DNA from: an uncultured Clostridia bacterium
GTDB taxonomy: Bacteria > Bacillota > Clostridia > TANB77 > CAG-508
NCBI GenBank assembly: GCA_934162255.1
Contig: CAKPIG010000001.1
Location: 1-64,000, forward strand
Direction of reading: 5' to 3'
DNA length: 64,000 bases
Of the stretch, positions 42,316 through 51,026 are shown in pieces. Each line of letters begins with the position of its first letter. Within the stretch, counting starts at the first letter, position 1. The translations under genes and the position numbers were made by a program. Under the pieces are notes generated by a model that saw nothing but the letters and a program-made list of their open reading frames with translations, had not been told where the DNA came from and ran no database searches.

Positions 42316-43575
42316 ATGAAGAAAAAAGTATTTGTAATAATAGGATTAATATTAGTTGCAATAATAGTAATAGCAGGAATATTTGGAATTACCATATATA
42401 AAAAGAATAATGTAACCAAAAAAGAAAATATAATAGGTTCAAAAATACTAGAACCAGATAGAATAGTTTTTAGAAATGATAATGATCAATATTTTCAATT
42501 TAAAAAAGGAGAAAATAAATATCAAGACATAATAAACATCATAGAAAAAAATATAAGATCATATCAAACAGATGGAAAAAGTATTTCTGATGAAGAAATT
42601 GATAATATCCATTCAAAAAGTTATATAGAGTTTGATTACAAAACAGCAAGTAAAAATTATTTAATACAATTAGAAAAAAGTGATGATGAAGCTGTAATAA
42701 AAATGGCAACTACAGGAGGAAATGTAGTTTGCAAAAAAATTAGAAATCTTTCAAAAGTAAAGAAAGAACTTCAAAAATCAAGTGAACAAGAACAAGCATA
42801 TACATTAGATTATAAAGAATATGTTTCAAGAAATGTTTTACAAAGTATGGAATATAAAGACATGCAACAATTTAAAGAAGTTACATGGAAGATACACCAA
42901 GCCATTATTAATAATATAGAAGATTATGAAAAATATAAAGAAATGTGTAAAATAGCAATTGATGGAGAAATAAATGAAGAAACATTTAAAAATAACACTG
43001 TTATTCTTACTGTATCATTACTACCAAAAATAACATTAAAAGTAAATGTTGGTAATATAAAATACACATATGGCAGAATGGATAATGTATTGGGTACATA
43101 TACTTGCCATGTATTAGTTGTAAGTAATATTGTTAATACAGATTGTATTTATAATACAGACTTATCAGAAATAAATGACAGAATAGAGCAAGATAATTTT
43201 AAAGTTAAATATGATGATTCAGTACAAAACCTTGAAGCTGTATTTATGAAAAATTATGATGAATTCTTGACAGAATATAATAGCAGTACATCAAAAATAA
43301 CATTAGATCAAGCAAAAGAAATTGCTGAAAAAGGATTTAAAGAAGCTGAAAGAATATGTGGAAGCTATGAAGAATCTACTCAAAAAGTAACAACACAAAA
43401 TGTAAAACCAAATAATTTCTTTACAAGAAAATATTCTGAAGGATACAAAAACTATGACAAATCAATAGAAGCATATGTATTTACTAGAGTAGACGATATG
43501 GATCTTAATGGTGTTGAAGTATATGTTGATAAAAAAACAGGAAAAATAATTGGAGGAGGAGCATTTGGAGACTAA
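42316..43575 (+). CDS. Membrane-anchored extracytoplasmic protein of unknown function
   Basis: Not recognised. The 419-residue protein has an N-terminal signal anchor (residues ~4-26) and a long polar domain with no Cys lipobox. No repeats or catalytic motif stand out; the final part has ADDMDLNGVEVYVDKKTGKI-like alternation (read as VDDMDLNGVEVYVDKKTGKI) typical of PepSY-like or beta-sheet domains. It starts 3 bases after the Cys-rich gene without its own strong ribosome binding site, implying coupling. Confidence 0.65.
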   Translation: MKKKVFVIIGLILVAIIVIAGIFGITIYKKNNVTKKENIIGSKILEPDRIVFRNDNDQYFQFKKGENKYQDIINIIEKNIRSYQTDGKSISDEEIDNIHSKSYIEFDYKTASKNYLIQLEKSDDEAVIKMATTGGNVVCKKIRNLSKVKKELQKSSEQEQAYTLDYKEYVSRNVLQSMEYKDMQQFKEVTWKIHQAIINNIEDYEKYKEMCKIAIDGEINEETFKNNTVILTVSLLPKITLKVNVGNIKYTYGRMDNVLGTYTCHVLVVSNIVNTDCIYNTDLSEINDRIEQDNFKVKYDDSVQNLEAVFMKNYDEFLTEYNSSTSKITLDQAKEIAEKGFKEAERICGSYEESTQKVTTQNVKPNNFFTRKYSEGYKNYDKSIEAYVFTRVDDMDLNGVEVYVDKKTGKIIGGGAFGD

Positions 43576-44089
43576 GATAATTATTAAAGAAATGTTATTT
43601 ATAATAACAGTAGTATGTGTACCATTAATAATACTTGGATTTTTCATATTAAAAAATGGAAAATATAAAAAACAAGAAATTATAATAGGAATATTACTTT
43701 TATTAATGATATACACATCAAATGCAAGAAATTTATATAAATCTGCATATAAAGTTATTCAAGCATTTTCATCTTCAGATGTAACAGAAACAAAAATAGA
43801 TATCACATTTCTAAAAAATTACAAAGAAAAATTTGATAAAAAAGGATATTTAAATAAATATGATGTTCAAGAAATCATTGAAATTGCAGATTCAAAATCA
43901 AAAGAAATAAAAATTAATTATAAAGATGAATCATCAAATATAAATATTAATATTACAAATAAAGAAGATGAACAAATACAAAAATTATATGATGAATTAA
44001 AATATGATTATTACATATTTAATTATGAAACTAACAATGATGATATAATTATTAATATTTCTAGGTATATAATAGAAAATCAAAATTAG
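43565..44089 (+). CDS. Membrane protein of unknown function
   Basis: Not recognised. About 174 residues with two N-terminal hydrophobic segments (KEMLFIITVVCVPLIILGFF and IIIGILLLLMIY) and a soluble C-terminal part. TTG 43565 follows GGAGGAGG by a normal spacing and overlaps the end of the previous gene by 11 bases; an upstream TTG at 43550 is less likely. It ends the small-envelope-protein group before a terminator. Confidence 0.6.
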   Translation: METKIIIKEMLFIITVVCVPLIILGFFILKNGKYKKQEIIIGILLLLMIYTSNARNLYKSAYKVIQAFSSSDVTETKIDITFLKNYKEKFDKKGYLNKYDVQEIIEIADSKSKEIKINYKDESSNININITNKEDEQIQKLYDELKYDYYIFNYETNNDDIIINISRYIIENQN

Positions 44090-44096
44090 ATGGAAT

Positions 44097-44122
44097 AAGG
44101 AACCTAATCAGGTTCCTTTATT
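44097..44122 (+). terminator. Terminator before the por operon
   Basis: AAGGAACC (44097-44104) pairs with GGTTCCTT (44111-44118), followed by TATTG. Confidence 0.75.
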
Positions 44123-44146
44123 GTATAGTCAGTTTAAATAAATACC

Positions 44147-44175
44147 TTGACATTAATAAAAAATAATAATATACT
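44147..44175 (+). promoter_or_regulatory. SigA-type promoter of the por operon
   Basis: TTGACA at 44147-44152 and TATACT at 44170-44175, spacer 17 bases, about 30 bases before the first por gene. Confidence 0.8.
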
Positions 44176-44205
44176 TGAGTCATAAAAGAAAAAGGAGGCT
44201 AAATT

Positions 44206-44784
44206 ATGAATAACTTAATTGAAATTAGATGGCACGGAAGAGGTGGCCAAGGTGCAAAAACAGCATCACTATTATTAGCAGATGCGGCATTCAACACAGG
44301 AAAATATATCCAAGGATTTCCAGAATATGGACCTGAAAGAATGGGAGCACCAATAACAGCATATAACAGAATTAGCAATGCACCAATAACAATACACAGT
44401 AATATATATGAGCCTGACTATGTTGTAGTTGTAGATGACACACTATTAACATCAGTACCTGTTACAGCAGGACTAAAAAAAGAAGGAGCAATTGTAATAA
44501 ATACAACAAAATCAGCAGAAGAATTAAGAAAATTATTAAAAGGATATGAAGGTGCTGTTTATACAATAGATGCAAGAAAAGTATCAGAAGAAACACTTGG
44601 AAAATATTTCCCAAATACTCCAATGCTCGCAGCAATAGTAAAAGTAACAGGAATCATGAAAGATGAAGAATTATTAGCAGATATGAAAAAATCATTTGCA
44701 CATAAATTTGCTAAAAAACCAGAAGTAATAGATGGCAATATGAAAGCATTAGAATTAGCACTAAAGGAGGTAAAAAGAATATGA
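44206..44784 (+). CDS. porG: 2-oxoacid:ferredoxin oxidoreductase, gamma subunit (pyruvate type)
   Basis: A 192-residue gamma subunit: the start EIRWHGRGGQGAKTASLLLA is the family signature, followed by FPEYGPERMGAPITAYNRIS. With the delta, alpha and beta subunits that follow it makes a four-subunit PFOR that oxidises pyruvate to acetyl-CoA, CO2 and reduced ferredoxin, central to an anaerobe. Pyruvate is inferred as substrate; 2-oxoisovalerate cannot be excluded. It overlaps the delta gene by 4 bases. Confidence 0.93.
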   Translation: MNNLIEIRWHGRGGQGAKTASLLLADAAFNTGKYIQGFPEYGPERMGAPITAYNRISNAPITIHSNIYEPDYVVVVDDTLLTSVPVTAGLKKEGAIVINTTKSAEELRKLLKGYEGAVYTIDARKVSEETLGKYFPNTPMLAAIVKVTGIMKDEELLADMKKSFAHKFAKKPEVIDGNMKALELALKEVKRI

Positions 44785-45071
44785 CAGAAATAAATCCCAA
44801 AACACCTATAGAAGAATTAACAATAGGTGGAAATATATATTGTGCAGGAAATGCAAGAAAATTTAAAACTGGAGACTGGAGAAGCATGAAACCGATTTGG
44901 ATAGAAGAAAAGTGTAAACAATGTGGCTTATGTTTTCCAGTATGTCCTGATAACTCAATTCCTGTTGGAAAGGACTTGAATAGAGAAGAATTTAATTATG
45001 ATTATTGCAAAGGATGTGGAATATGTGCCAAGGTATGTCCATTTAATGCAATAGAAATGAAGGAGGTATAA
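44781..45071 (+). CDS. porD: 2-oxoacid:ferredoxin oxidoreductase, delta (ferredoxin) subunit
   Basis: A 96-residue subunit with two 4Fe-4S motifs: CKQCGLCFPVCP and CKGCGICAKVCP, each CxxCxxCxxxCP. It relays electrons from the TPP-containing beta subunit to external ferredoxin. Its ATG overlaps the porG stop, and porA follows after 2 bases, so all four subunits are translated together. Confidence 0.95.
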   Translation: MTEINPKTPIEELTIGGNIYCAGNARKFKTGDWRSMKPIWIEEKCKQCGLCFPVCPDNSIPVGKDLNREEFNYDYCKGCGICAKVCPFNAIEMKEV

Positions 45072-45073
45072 TA

Positions 45074-46264
45074 ATGAGTATAAGAGAAAGACTAAGTGGA
45101 AATGAAGCAACAGCAGTTGCTATGAAACAAATCAATCCAGATGTAGTTGCAGCATTTCCAATAACACCATCAACAGAAATACCACAATACTTTTCAACAT
45201 TTGTAGCAAATGGAGATGTAGACACAGAATTTGTTGCAGTAGAAAGTGAACACAGTGCAATGTCTGCAACAATAGGTGCATCAGCTGCAGGTGCAAGAGC
45301 AATGACAGCAACATCTGCAAATGGATTATCACTAATGTGGGAAATGGTATATATAGCATCAAGCTTAAGATTACCAATAGTTATGGCTTTAGTAAATAGA
45401 GCTGTTTCAGGACCATTAAATATACATAATGACCATTCAGATGCAATGGGTGTTAGAGATGCAGGTTGGATAATGTTATTTTCAGAAAACAACCAAGAAG
45501 CATATGATAATATGTTGATGGCACATAGAATTGCAGAACACAAAGATGTGTTATTGCCAGTAATGATATGTCAAGATGGATTTATAACATCACATTCAAT
45601 AGAAAATATTGAATTAGAAAGTGATGAAGATGTAAAAAAATTCGTAGGACAATATAAACCAGAACATTATTTATTAAACGATAAAGAACCAATGGCAATA
45701 GGACCATTAGATTTACAAGCATATCTATTTGAACATAAAGCACAACAAGGTGAAGCAATGAAAAATGCTAAAAAAGTTATAAAAGAAGTTGCAGAAGACT
45801 TTGAAAAATGGACTGGAAGAAAATATGAATTCTTTGAAAGATATAAATTAGATGATGCAGAAATTGCAATTGTATGTATGAATTCAACAGCTGGAACAAC
45901 AAAAGCCGTTGTTGATAAATTAAGAGAACAAGGCGTAAAAGCAGGATTATTAAAATTAAGAATGTTTAGACCATTCCCAGCAGAAGAAATTGCAGAAGCA
46001 TTATCACATTTAAAAGCAGTTGCGGTATTAGATAAAGCAGATTCTTTAAATGCAGCAGGTGGAGCATTGTTTGAAGATATAACATCAGCAATGTATGTAA
46101 ATAAAAAACAAGTACCAATGGTAAATTATATATATGGAATAGGTGGAAGAGACACAACTGAAAAACAATTAGAATTAGTATATACAGACCTATCAGAAAT
46201 TGTAAAAAACGGAAAGATAGAAAATCCTTATAGATATTTAGGATTAAGAAAGGGGGAAAACTAA
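45074..46264 (+). CDS. porA: 2-oxoacid:ferredoxin oxidoreductase, alpha subunit
   Basis: A 396-residue alpha subunit opening with SGNEATAVAMKQINPDVVAA and the signature AAFPITPSTEIPQYF. It has EFVAVESEHSAMSATIGASA for substrate and TPP contacts and NDHSDAMGVRDAGWIMLFSE. It binds the 2-oxoacid and, with PorB, the thiamine pyrophosphate. It sits between porD and porB, whose ATG is 1 base after its stop region. No truncation is seen. Confidence 0.95.
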   Translation: MSIRERLSGNEATAVAMKQINPDVVAAFPITPSTEIPQYFSTFVANGDVDTEFVAVESEHSAMSATIGASAAGARAMTATSANGLSLMWEMVYIASSLRLPIVMALVNRAVSGPLNIHNDHSDAMGVRDAGWIMLFSENNQEAYDNMLMAHRIAEHKDVLLPVMICQDGFITSHSIENIELESDEDVKKFVGQYKPEHYLLNDKEPMAIGPLDLQAYLFEHKAQQGEAMKNAKKVIKEVAEDFEKWTGRKYEFFERYKLDDAEIAIVCMNSTAGTTKAVVDKLREQGVKAGLLKLRMFRPFPAEEIAEALSHLKAVAVLDKADSLNAAGGALFEDITSAMYVNKKQVPMVNYIYGIGGRDTTEKQLELVYTDLSEIVKNGKIENPYRYLGLRKGEN

Positions 46265-46265
46265 A

Positions 46266-47219
46266 ATGCCATATAATATGAAAGAAGTAATAGCAAATAA
46301 GCCTTCAAGATTTACAGAAGGACATAGAATGTGTGCAGGATGTGGAGCCCCAGTAGTAGCTAGAATGGTAATGAGAGCATTAAAAACAGAAGATCATGCT
46401 GTTGTTGCAAATGCAACAGGATGTATGGAAGTATCAACATTTATATATCCATATACAGCTTGGACAGATTCATTTATACATACTGCATTTGAATGTGCAG
46501 GAGCAACATGTTCTGGAGCAGAAGCAGCATATAAATCACTAAAAAAACAAGGAAAATTACCACAAGATAAAAATACAAAATTTATAGCATTTGGTGGAGA
46601 TGGTGGAACTTATGATATAGGTTTACAAAGTCTATCAGGTGCAATGGAAAGAGGTCATGACATGGTATATGTATGTTATGACAATGGAGCATATATGAAC
46701 ACAGGAATTCAACGTTCATCAGCAACACCAAAATTTGCAGATACAACAACATCACCAGCAGGAAAAGTGTTACCAGGAAAAATGCAAGTGAGAAAAGACC
46801 TAGCAAAAATCATGGTAGGACATCATATACCATATGTAGCCCAAACTGCAGCATATGGAAATTTCAAAGACCTATATGAAAAATCAGAAAAAGCAATATA
46901 TACAGAAGGTCCAGCATTCTTAAATGTATTAGCACCATGCCCAAGAGGATGGGGATATCAAACAGATGAGTTGATGACAATAAATAAATTGGCTGTAGAA
47001 ACATGCTATTGGCCATTATATGAAGTCGTAGATGGAAAATATAAAATAACATATAAACCAGCAAAAAAACTTCCAGTAGAAGAATTTTTAAAACCACAAA
47101 AGAGATTTAAGCATATGTTTAAACCAGGAAATGAATGGATGATACAAGAATTCCAAAGAGTGGTTGATGAAAGATGGCAAGAATTACTAGATTTAGAGGA
47201 AATAACAAATAGAGAATAA
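46266..47219 (+). CDS. porB: 2-oxoacid:ferredoxin oxidoreductase, beta subunit
   Basis: A 317-residue TPP-binding beta subunit. The TPP/metal motif is AFGGDGGTYDIGLQSLSGAM with YVCYDNGAYMNTGIQRSSAT, and the iron-sulfur ligands are in MCAGCGAP and the later CPRGWGYQT. It completes the PFOR. No terminator is seen after it; the BspA-like gene starts 33 bases further on. Confidence 0.96.
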   Translation: MPYNMKEVIANKPSRFTEGHRMCAGCGAPVVARMVMRALKTEDHAVVANATGCMEVSTFIYPYTAWTDSFIHTAFECAGATCSGAEAAYKSLKKQGKLPQDKNTKFIAFGGDGGTYDIGLQSLSGAMERGHDMVYVCYDNGAYMNTGIQRSSATPKFADTTTSPAGKVLPGKMQVRKDLAKIMVGHHIPYVAQTAAYGNFKDLYEKSEKAIYTEGPAFLNVLAPCPRGWGYQTDELMTINKLAVETCYWPLYEVVDGKYKITYKPAKKLPVEEFLKPQKRFKHMFKPGNEWMIQEFQRVVDERWQELLDLEEITNRE

Positions 47220-47251
47220 TGTATACTAAAGCAAAATAAAAGGAGGGAGTA

Positions 47252-49834
47252 ATGAACCTTAAAAGTAACAAAGGAGTAACTGGAGCAGATGCAGCAATTG
47301 GAATAGGAATAGCGATGATTTTTGTTTCATTCATAGCGGCATTATTTGTAAATATAGCAACAACATCATCTCAAATAAAAAGGAAGACAATTGCTACAAA
47401 TCTTGCAATAAATGCAATAGAAGAACTAAAACAAACAGAATTTGCTAATTTAAAGGAATCAGAGGAAGAATTGGCAATAAAAGAATATGGCAAAAATTAC
47501 GGCATAGAAAAGCTTGAAAAATTTGATGTTCCTAACAATGGTTATGATATAAAAGTTAAAGTAGAGAAATATGATAATAAACCAACTATGAAGAAACTGA
47601 TGGCAAGAGTTACTTATTCTAATAATAAGAGTATGAGCGAAGAGGTTTACTTGGAAACACTTTATGTTTTTGATTTAATGCCATCAGGAGTACTTGTAAG
47701 TATTAAAGATGCTAAAGATAGTGAAAATAGTACATTCCTTAGAGGTGGAAAAGGTAAAAATATAACAAGAGATAAAATAGAAAGAGTAAACTTAAGTATG
47801 AACATAGGAGAACATACATTAGAAGATGAAAATTGTTGGGATGTTTCACAAGAGGAAAATGGTTCAATACTTGCATGGTATGAAGATGCAGATAATGATG
47901 GTTTATATGAGGTAACAATTGCATCAGCAAATGGAAAAGCAATAAAAGCAAATGCAGATTCAAGTTGGTTATTTAATAATATTGGTAATAATTCTACATG
48001 TGATGATCCAGTGTGTATATCTGGTTTAGAGAATCTGGATACATCAAGTGTAATTAATATGAATTTCATGTTTGTGAGAACTGGAAGTACAGCAATGACA
48101 AGTTTAACATTACCGGAAACGTTTGATGTATCAAAAGTAAAGTATATGTATGGAATGTTTAACTCTTGTGGTAAAAATGCAATGACAAGTTTAACATTAC
48201 CAAAAAACTTTAACACAGAAAACGTAGAGACGATGAATGCTATGTTTTCTATATGCGGATATACAGCAATGACAAGTTTAACATTACCGGAGAGTTTCAA
48301 CACAGCAAAGGTAAATAATATGGGATCTATGTTTTATGCTTGCGGATCTCAAGCAATGATAAGCCTAACTTTGCCAGAAAGTTTTGATACATCAAATGTA
48401 ACTATTATGTCTGCGATGTTTAGAGATTGTGGATTAAAAATGATGGTAGAACTAAAATTACCTCAAAGCTTTGATACATCAAAAGTTACAAATATGTCCC
48501 AAATGTTTTATCAATGTGGATATAATTCAATGACAAGTTTAACGCTACCACAAAGTTTTAATACATCCAATGTAAAAGATATGTCATATATGTTTACATC
48601 GTGTGGGCATGATTCAATGACAAGCCTAACATTACCAGAAAAATTTTTTGAAGCACCAAATGTTGAAAATATGAAGTATATATTTCAGTCTTGCGGGTAT
48701 TCTTCAATGGAAACATTAAAATTACCAGAAAATTTTAATACACCAAAACTAACTAATTTGTCAAATATGTTTTGGTACTGTGGATATGAAAATATGAAAA
48801 ATTTAATATTGCCAGAAAATTTTAACGCTCCTAATGCAACAGATATGTCGGGAATGTTTTACTATTGCGGATATCAAGCACTGACAAGTTTGACATTACC
48901 AAAAAAATTTTATGTTCCAAGTGCAACTACGATGAAGAGTATGTTTAGTAATTGTGGACATGATTCTATGACAAGCCTAACGTTGCCAGAAAAATTTATT
49001 GCAACAAATGTAGAAGATATGTCAGATATGTTTTTTGTGTGCGGATATAAAGCTTTGGAAAGTATAACATTTCCTATGGAATACAGTGCACCAAATGTAA
49101 CAAATATGTCACGTATGTTCTATAACTGTGGATATACAGCATTGAAAAGCTTAGTACTACCAGAAGGATTTGATACATCAAAAGTAACTAATATGAGTGA
49201 AATGTTTTATGATTGTGGATATATGGCAATGATGACATTGACATTACCTGAAAGTTTTAAACCAATACAAGTAATTAACATGTATGCTATGTTTGCGTAC
49301 TGTGGACATGATTCAATGACAAGTTTGAACTTTCCATCAAGTTTTAATACATTGAATGTAACTGATATGTCAGTTATGTTTAAACAGTGTGGATATGCAG
49401 CACTTAAAAATTTGAATTTACCAAGTGATTTTAATACTGCGAAAGTGACAAATATGACCCAAATGTTTGAAGATTGTGGAAGTCAAGCTATGACAAGTTT
49501 GAGCTTGCCAGAAAATTTTGATACTTCAAATGTTGTTAATATGTCAATGATGTTTAGTGGACATAAAATGATGACGAGTTTAACATTGCCTAAAAAGTTT
49601 AACACATCAAAAGTTACAGATATGTCATATATGTTTTCAGGGGCAGGCAATTATGATGTTTTAGACTTAAGTATGATGTCTTTTGAAAGTGTAACAAAAT
49701 CTAGCTTTTTCTTCGGAAGTACAGGAAAACAAACTATTAAAGTATATGTAAAAGATGAAGCTGCACAAACATTTGTAAGAAAAAATAAAGGTTATTTCTG
49801 GTCAAATGACAACATAATAATAAAAACAAACTAA
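47252..49834 (+). CDS. BspA-like repeat surface protein with pilin-like N-terminus
   Basis: An 860-residue protein. The N-terminus, SNKGVTGADAAIGIGIAMIF, is a Gly-ended basic leader then a hydrophobic helix (residues ~8-35), like a class III (prepilin) signal. A ~200-residue beta-rich domain follows, then about nineteen BspA/DUF285-type repeats of ~29 residues (FDTSKVTNMSQMFYQCG, then SMTSLTLPQ). A short C-terminal strand domain ends the protein. BspA repeats mediate adhesion in other bacteria. No sortase signal or wall-binding domain is present. GGAGGGAG precedes ATG 47252. Confidence 0.85.
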   Translation: MNLKSNKGVTGADAAIGIGIAMIFVSFIAALFVNIATTSSQIKRKTIATNLAINAIEELKQTEFANLKESEEELAIKEYGKNYGIEKLEKFDVPNNGYDIKVKVEKYDNKPTMKKLMARVTYSNNKSMSEEVYLETLYVFDLMPSGVLVSIKDAKDSENSTFLRGGKGKNITRDKIERVNLSMNIGEHTLEDENCWDVSQEENGSILAWYEDADNDGLYEVTIASANGKAIKANADSSWLFNNIGNNSTCDDPVCISGLENLDTSSVINMNFMFVRTGSTAMTSLTLPETFDVSKVKYMYGMFNSCGKNAMTSLTLPKNFNTENVETMNAMFSICGYTAMTSLTLPESFNTAKVNNMGSMFYACGSQAMISLTLPESFDTSNVTIMSAMFRDCGLKMMVELKLPQSFDTSKVTNMSQMFYQCGYNSMTSLTLPQSFNTSNVKDMSYMFTSCGHDSMTSLTLPEKFFEAPNVENMKYIFQSCGYSSMETLKLPENFNTPKLTNLSNMFWYCGYENMKNLILPENFNAPNATDMSGMFYYCGYQALTSLTLPKKFYVPSATTMKSMFSNCGHDSMTSLTLPEKFIATNVEDMSDMFFVCGYKALESITFPMEYSAPNVTNMSRMFYNCGYTALKSLVLPEGFDTSKVTNMSEMFYDCGYMAMMTLTLPESFKPIQVINMYAMFAYCGHDSMTSLNFPSSFNTLNVTDMSVMFKQCGYAALKNLNLPSDFNTAKVTNMTQMFEDCGSQAMTSLSLPENFDTSNVVNMSMMFSGHKMMTSLTLPKKFNTSKVTDMSYMFSGAGNYDVLDLSMMSFESVTKSSFFFGSTGKQTIKVYVKDEAAQTFVRKNKGYFWSNDNIIIKTN
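48035..49690 (+). repeat. Tandem BspA/DUF285 coding repeats, ~87 bp units
   Basis: About nineteen units encode F-x-T/A-x-x-V-x-x-M-x-x-M-F-x-x-C-G-x-x-x-M-T-S-L-T-L-P. Sixteen consecutive units keep Cys at one position. The next-to-last unit is shortened and lacks the CG. Units differ at most positions in DNA, so recent expansion is not evident throughout. Confidence 0.85.
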
Positions 49835-49838
49835 AATT

Positions 49839-49866
49839 GAAGACGCTTTTGAAAAGGCGTCTTTTA
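49839..49866 (+). terminator. Terminator after the BspA-like gene
   Basis: AAGACGC (49840-49846) pairs with GCGTCTT (49857-49863), followed by TT; a CTTTT/AAAAG complement lies inside. Confidence 0.85.
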
Positions 49867-49891
49867 AAAATATCTTTTTTCTCTCAAATTA

Positions 49892-49920
49892 TTGACAAGC
49901 ATACCAAAATATGTTAAAAT
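49892..49920 (+). promoter_or_regulatory. SigA-type promoter of the L21-L27 operon
   Basis: TTGACA at 49892-49897 and TAAAAT at 49915-49920, spacer 17 bases. Confidence 0.8.
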
Positions 49921-49928
49921 AAATAACT

Positions 49929-49990
49929 GTAATCCGCTTAGTCAAGGTATAAAATGTTACAAAAGTAACTACCTGAATTAAGGATTAGCG
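49929..49990 (+). ncRNA. L21-type ribosomal protein leader
   Basis: Between promoter and rplU three nested stems can be drawn: TAATCC (49930-49935) with GGATTA (49982-49987), AGGTA with TACCT, and GTTAC with GTAAC around AAAA. This matches the architecture of the L21 leader known from Firmicutes, which probably binds L21 to control the operon. Confidence 0.75.
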
Positions 49991-50019
49991 AGTATACAAA
50001 TAAGGGAGGTGCATTTTAA

Positions 50020-50424
50020 ATGTACGCAGTAATTGAAAGTTGTGGAAAACAATACAAAGTAGCAGAAGGAGATGTAGTATTCTTCGAAAAATTAGATGCT
50101 GAAGAAGGAAAAAAAGTAACATTTGATAATGTTATATTAGTATCTGAAGAAGGAAAAGTTCAAGTAGGAGCTCCTTATGTAAAAGGTGTAAAAGTTGAAG
50201 GTAAAGTAGTTTCACACGGAAAAGGAAAGAAAATCATAGTTTTCAAAATGAAAGCTAAGAAAAATGAAAGAACAAAACAAGGACATAGACAACCATACAC
50301 AAAAGTTGAAATTACATCAATAAAAACAGCTTCAACAGCAAAAAAAGCTGAAAAAACAGAAACAGCAAAAACAGAAAAAGCAACAAAAACAACAGCTAGC
50401 AAAGCTAAAAAAGTAGAAGCTTAA
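50020..50424 (+). CDS. rplU: Ribosomal protein bL21 with Lys-rich C-terminal extension
   Basis: A 134-residue L21. The core, MYAVIESCGKQYKVAEGDVV to about residue 103, is normal, including KKNERTKQGHRQPYTKVEI. It then carries an extra ~30-residue tail of Lys, Thr and Ala (AKKAEKTETAKTEK-like) not seen in most L21s. It sits on 23S rRNA near L20. The prp protease gene that usually lies between rplU and rpmA in Firmicutes is missing. Confidence 0.96.
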   Translation: MYAVIESCGKQYKVAEGDVVFFEKLDAEEGKKVTFDNVILVSEEGKVQVGAPYVKGVKVEGKVVSHGKGKKIIVFKMKAKKNERTKQGHRQPYTKVEITSIKTASTAKKAEKTETAKTEKATKTTASKAKKVEA

Positions 50425-50495
50425 TTAAATTTATATAAACAATAAATTAGAAGAGAACTAATTTATACAAAAAGAACCGAAAGGAGTGAGAACAC

Positions 50496-50756
50496 ATGGC
50501 ACATAAAAAAGGTCAAGGTAGTATAAAGAACGGTCGTGATAGTGAATCAAAAAGACTTGGTGTCAAAAGAGCTGATGGTCAATTTGTATTAGCAGGAAAT
50601 ATCCTAATAAGACAAAGAGGAACACATGTACATCCAGGAACTAATGTAGGAATCGGTAGTGATGATACTCTATATGCATTAGTAGATGGAAAAGTTAAAT
50701 TTGAAAGAAAAGGTAGAGACAAAAAACAAGTAAGTGTTTACCCAGTAGAAGAATAA
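50496..50756 (+). CDS. rpmA: Ribosomal protein bL27 without cleavable extension
   Basis: An 86-residue L27 beginning directly MAHKKGQGSIKNGRDSESKR. In most Firmicutes an N-terminal extension ending in FF/A is cut by Prp before the AHKKG-type end; here there is none and prp is absent from the locus, a consistent pair. Its N-terminus reaches the peptidyl transferase centre. AAAGGAGTG precedes ATG 50496. Confidence 0.97.
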   Translation: MAHKKGQGSIKNGRDSESKRLGVKRADGQFVLAGNILIRQRGTHVHPGTNVGIGSDDTLYALVDGKVKFERKGRDKKQVSVYPVEE

Positions 50757-50759
50757 TAG

Positions 50760-50790
50760 AAATAGCGAGAGAAATCTTGCTATTTTTTTG
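50760..50790 (+). terminator. Terminator after rpmA
   Basis: AATAGC (50761-50766) pairs with GCTATT (50779-50784) followed by TTTTT. The region from here to 51026 holds only the promoter listed next; I see no other gene in it. Confidence 0.8.
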
Positions 50791-50966
50791 TAAACTATTG
50801 TAAAAAAATGTAAAATGTGATATATTATATAAAATTCAAAATAATTTAATCAAATGCAACTTAGGCAAAGCATAATGAAACAAAAAATCCCAAAACAAAC
50901 AAATAAAAAATAGAAAGGTTGTGATATTTTTTAAAAACAAAACTAGAGATAAATTCATTAAAAGTA

Positions 50967-50995
50967 TTGATAAAAAAAGCAAAACAAATTATAAT
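50967..50995 (+). promoter_or_regulatory. SigA-type promoter of the solute-binding protein gene
   Basis: TTGATA at 50967-50972 and TATAAT at 50990-50995, spacer 17 bases. Confidence 0.75.
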
Positions 50996-51026
50996 ATAAG
51001 AACAATAATCAATATGAGGTGATAAA

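Noticed and set aside
44206..47219. Assignment of the oxidoreductase to 2-oxoglutarate or 2-oxoisovalerate
   Set aside because: Gene order with separate gamma and delta subunits fits pyruvate type; the others were not supported by visible motifs, although not excluded.
48035..49690. Regular repeats as a CRISPR array
   Set aside because: The unit is a coding BspA repeat in one long open frame; spacing follows 29 codons and there are no identical repeats with unique spacers.
50848..50913. Short ORF in the gap before the solute-binding protein gene
   Set aside because: About nineteen codons, no ribosome binding site and low-complexity composition.
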